This document shows positions 62,159 through 64,000 of a DNA stretch of 64,000 nucleotides, piece after piece; position 1 is the stretch's first letter, and every line of letters begins with the position of its first letter. The stretch is taken from assembly GCA_900470805.1 (NCBI GenBank), contig UCCA01000005.1, forward strand, positions 1-64,000, given 5' to 3'. The position numbers and the translations under genes were made by a program. The notes under the pieces were generated by a model. The model was not told the DNA's origin, did no database searches, and worked only from the letters and a program-made list of their open reading frames with translations. The stretch comes from Hyphomicrobiales bacterium (GTDB lineage: Bacteria; Pseudomonadota; Alphaproteobacteria; Rhizobiales; Rhizobiaceae).

Positions 62159-62947
62159 TCAGGCGTCGGCCAGTACGCGGGCAAGGAAAGCCTTGGTACG
62201 GTCGTGCTGCGGCCGGGTCAGGACATCGACAGGCTTGCCCTGCTCGACGATCACCCCGCCATCCATGAAGATCAGGTGATCTGCGACATCGCGGGCAAAG
62301 CCCATTTCATGGGTGACGACCACCATGGTCATGCCGTCATCGGCCAACTGCCGCATGACAGCCAATACCTCGCCGACAAGTTCGGGATCGAGCGCCGAGG
62401 TCGGCTCGTCGAACAGCATAACGTCAGGCTTCATCGCCAGCGAACGGGCGATCGCCGCGCGCTGCTGCTGCCCACCCGACAGCTGGGCGGGATAATAGCC
62501 GGCGCGCTCCTTCATGCCGACGCGCTCGAGCAGCACCATGGCCTCCTCGATCGCCTTGGCGCGCGGAACTCCCTTCACCAGGACCGGCGCCTCAATGACG
62601 TTTTCCAGCGCCGTCTTGTGCGGGAACAGGTGGAAACCCTGGAAGACCATGCCCATGCGCTGGCGCTGACGGGCCAATTCGTTGAAGCTCATCTCGTAGA
62701 GCTTATCGCCCTTGAAGCGGACGCCGACCGGCTCGCCATGCAGGAAGATCGCACCGCCGGTGGGCTTTTCCAAGTAGTTCAGGCAGCGCAAAAGAGTGCT
62801 TTTGCCCGAGCCGGAAGGACCGACGATGCAGGTGACGTCACCGCGATTGACGGAGACGTCGATGCCGGAAAGCACCTCATGCGTACCAAAGCTCTTGCGC
62901 AGGCGCTCGACCTTCAACAGCGGTTCGCGGCTCGCGTCTTGCGTCAT
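62159..62947 (-). CDS. Polar amino acid ABC transporter ATPase (GlnQ/HisP-like)
   Basis: The 262-residue protein has Walker [10 protein letters not shown] (about 38-46), [18 protein letters not shown], signature [15 protein letters not shown], Walker [21 protein letters not shown] and H-loop [14 protein letters not shown]. The [11 protein letters not shown] and THEMGFA strings are diagnostic of the amino-acid (PAAT) group. It overlaps the permease stop by 4 bp and is convergent with the OCD gene. Confidence 0.9.
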   Translation of the reverse strand: MTQDASREPLLKVERLRKSFGTHEVLSGIDVSVNRGDVTCIVGPSGSGKSTLLRCLNYLEKPTGGAIFLHGEPVGVRFKGDKLYEMSFNELARQRQRMGMVFQGFHLFPHKTALENVIEAPVLVKGVPRAKAIEEAMVLLERVGMKERAGYYPAQLSGGQQQRAAIARSLAMKPDVMLFDEPTSALDPELVGEVLAVMRQLADDGMTMVVVTHEMGFARDVADHLIFMDGGVIVEQGKPVDVLTRPQHDRTKAFLARVLADA

Positions 62948-63885
62948 CGGATGGCCTCCTGCTGCCGTGCAAACAGGCGAAAGAACCTGCCGGTCTTCTT
63001 GTCGGTATGGTGTTCGGATTTGAGCCTGTGTTCGACCGCATGTTCAACCAACGTCAGGATGGTCGTCAGCGCCAGGTACCAGATCGTCGCAACGAGCAGC
63101 AGCGGCACGGTCTGGTAGGTGCGCGCGTAAACCATCTGCGCAGAATAGAGCAGATCCGGCAGGGCCAAAACCGAAACGAGCGAGGTGAATTTCAGCATCG
63201 AGATCGTATCGTTGCCGATCGGCGGGATGACGATGCGCAGCGCCTGTGGCAGCACAATACGGCGCAGCGTCTGTCCACGCGTCATGCCGAGCGTTGCGGC
63301 CGCCTCTGTCTGGCCCGCATTGATCGCCTGGATGCCAGCGCGGATCATTTCGGCCGCATAGGCGCTTTCGGTGAAGGCAAGCCCCATAATGGCGGCGCTG
63401 AATGGCGTGATCAACTCGTTGGTGTTCCAGGAGACGAGCTTCGGCCCGTCGAATGGGATGCCAATCGACACTTCCGGGAGGAGCAGCGCCAGATTGTACC
63501 AGAAGATCATCTGCACGAGCGGCGGAACGCCTCGGAAGAACCAGATCCAGCCCCAGCTCGCCGCCTGGAAAACCCGGCTCGACGACAGGCGCATGATCGC
63601 CAACAGCACACCGATCGCAAGCCCGATGACCATGGCGAGCACGGTAAGCACGAGCGTCATGCCGAGGCCGGAAAGAATGGCCGGATTGAGCATGTACCGG
63701 CCGACCACGCCCCATTGCATGTTCTGGTTGGTGACCAGCACCTGCAGGAAAATGATGGCGAACACTGCGAGAAAAATCCCGCCGATCCAGTGACCGATCC
63801 TTGGCGCGGCGATCGGCTTGAGGTGGTGTATCGAGGGGCGGTTCGGTCGGTCGGACATCGATGCTCTTTCTGCGGTGGCAAACAC
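62944..63885 (-). CDS. Polar amino acid ABC permease (HisM/GlnP-like)
   Basis: The 313-residue inner-membrane protein has a cytoplasmic N-terminal extension (about 35 residues), then about five membrane helices. The [16 protein letters not shown] [36 protein letters not shown] and the EAA loop [20 protein letters not shown] with [10 protein letters not shown] are the HisMQ-family marks. It is about 60-90 residues longer than typical HisM because of the N-terminal part, as seen in some alphaproteobacterial fused-length permeases. It works with the adjacent ATPase and the binding protein cut at the window edge. Confidence 0.88.
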   Translation of the reverse strand: MFATAERASMSDRPNRPSIHHLKPIAAPRIGHWIGGIFLAVFAIIFLQVLVTNQNMQWGVVGRYMLNPAILSGLGMTLVLTVLAMVIGLAIGVLLAIMRLSSSRVFQAASWGWIWFFRGVPPLVQMIFWYNLALLLPEVSIGIPFDGPKLVSWNTNELITPFSAAIMGLAFTESAYAAEMIRAGIQAINAGQTEAAATLGMTRGQTLRRIVLPQALRIVIPPIGNDTISMLKFTSLVSVLALPDLLYSAQMVYARTYQTVPLLLVATIWYLALTTILTLVEHAVEHRLKSEHHTDKKTGRFFRLFARQQEAIR

Positions 63886-63922
63886 CGGCCTATCGATATG
63901 AACCGATGGCCGGCGCTGATTG

Positions 63923-64000
63923 TTAGAGATCCGCCGGGTGTTCTTCGGTAATCAGGAGCGCCTTCTTCAGCACGCCTGAGTCGTTGATGCCCCATTTAGT
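63923..64000 (-). CDS. Amino acid ABC substrate-binding protein, C-terminal fragment (runs off right edge)
   Basis: On the minus strand the last 25 codons read TKWGINDSGVLKKALLITEE and then HPADL before TAA (63923-63925). W-G-(I/L) followed by amphipathic helices is the usual end of polar amino acid binding proteins (SBP family 3). It lies 37 bp upstream of the permease start on the same strand, completing the importer. The rest lies beyond the window. Confidence 0.6.
   Translation of the reverse strand, partial: TKWGINDSGVLKKALLITEEHPADL

Noticed and set aside
1..64000. CRISPR arrays, toxin-antitoxin pairs, restriction systems and other defence genes
   Set aside because: No regularly spaced repeats and no matching small gene pairs were seen; the methylase/helicase piece at 18217-18405 is only a fragment.

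Overview
This 64 kb window is high-GC alphaproteobacterial DNA, most likely from a Rhizobiaceae replicon (Rhizobium, Agrobacterium or Ensifer type). That assignment is an inference from an HWE-type histidine kinase, a GcvA-like LysR, polar-amino-acid and peptide-type ABC operons, an alphaproteobacterial receptor ending in an NWEEF tether, and IS66 and IS5 scraps. There are no rRNA or tRNA genes, no CRISPR array and no replication origin that I can recognise. The density of broken genes and the many transport and catabolic operons suggest a megaplasmid or accessory chromosome.

Layout. 1-6.8 kb is a gene graveyard: a TetR tail, a frameshifted MobA-like gene, a GSU2403-type nucleotidyltransferase without its N-terminus, a frameshifted tyrosine recombinase, a gene with an in-frame TGA, an IlvE fragment fused to a decayed nitrate/sulfonate-type ABC transporter, and a ChaC remnant. 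7.0-14.3 kb is a seven-gene plus-strand operon: Eis-like acetyltransferase, MetN/MetI/MetQ-like transporter, DszC-like and NtaA-like flavin monooxygenases, and an aldo/keto reductase. 14.3-15.6 kb is insertion-sequence and gene debris. 15.6-30 kb holds small regulator-plus-enzyme modules: HxlR/EthD/SDR; a truncated response regulator at a fusion of gene fragments; an HWE kinase with a single-domain response regulator; MarR with an aromatic-ring-pathway-like trio; LysR/MFS/SDR; and MFS/AraC. 30.4-32.4 kb is a chemoreceptor gene.

33.2-56.7 kb is the core of the window: two divergent operons and a third operon that together encode two complete peptide/nickel-type ABC importers, one polyamine/iron-type importer, five luciferase-like (LLM) monooxygenases, one DszC-like monooxygenase and a second Eis-like acetyltransferase. 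With the 7-14 kb operon this makes eight putative flavin-dependent monooxygenases of C-S or C-N cleaving families, but no flavin reductase gene. An 18-bp AT-rich motif recurs upstream of these operons. I read the set as an organosulfur scavenging regulon. The combination of acetyltransferase, NtaA-type monooxygenase and importer recalls the acetylation-then-oxidation salvage of S-alkylated cysteines known in Bacillus, but with a different (Eis-type) acetyltransferase.

56.8-64 kb holds an IclR regulator and a second module: a GlpD-like FAD oxidoreductase divergent from a SIS-domain (FrlB-like) deglycase/isomerase, a HutC-type GntR regulator, an ornithine-cyclodeaminase-family enzyme and a polar amino acid ABC importer that runs off the right edge. 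This looks like catabolism of an amino-acid conjugate such as an Amadori compound.
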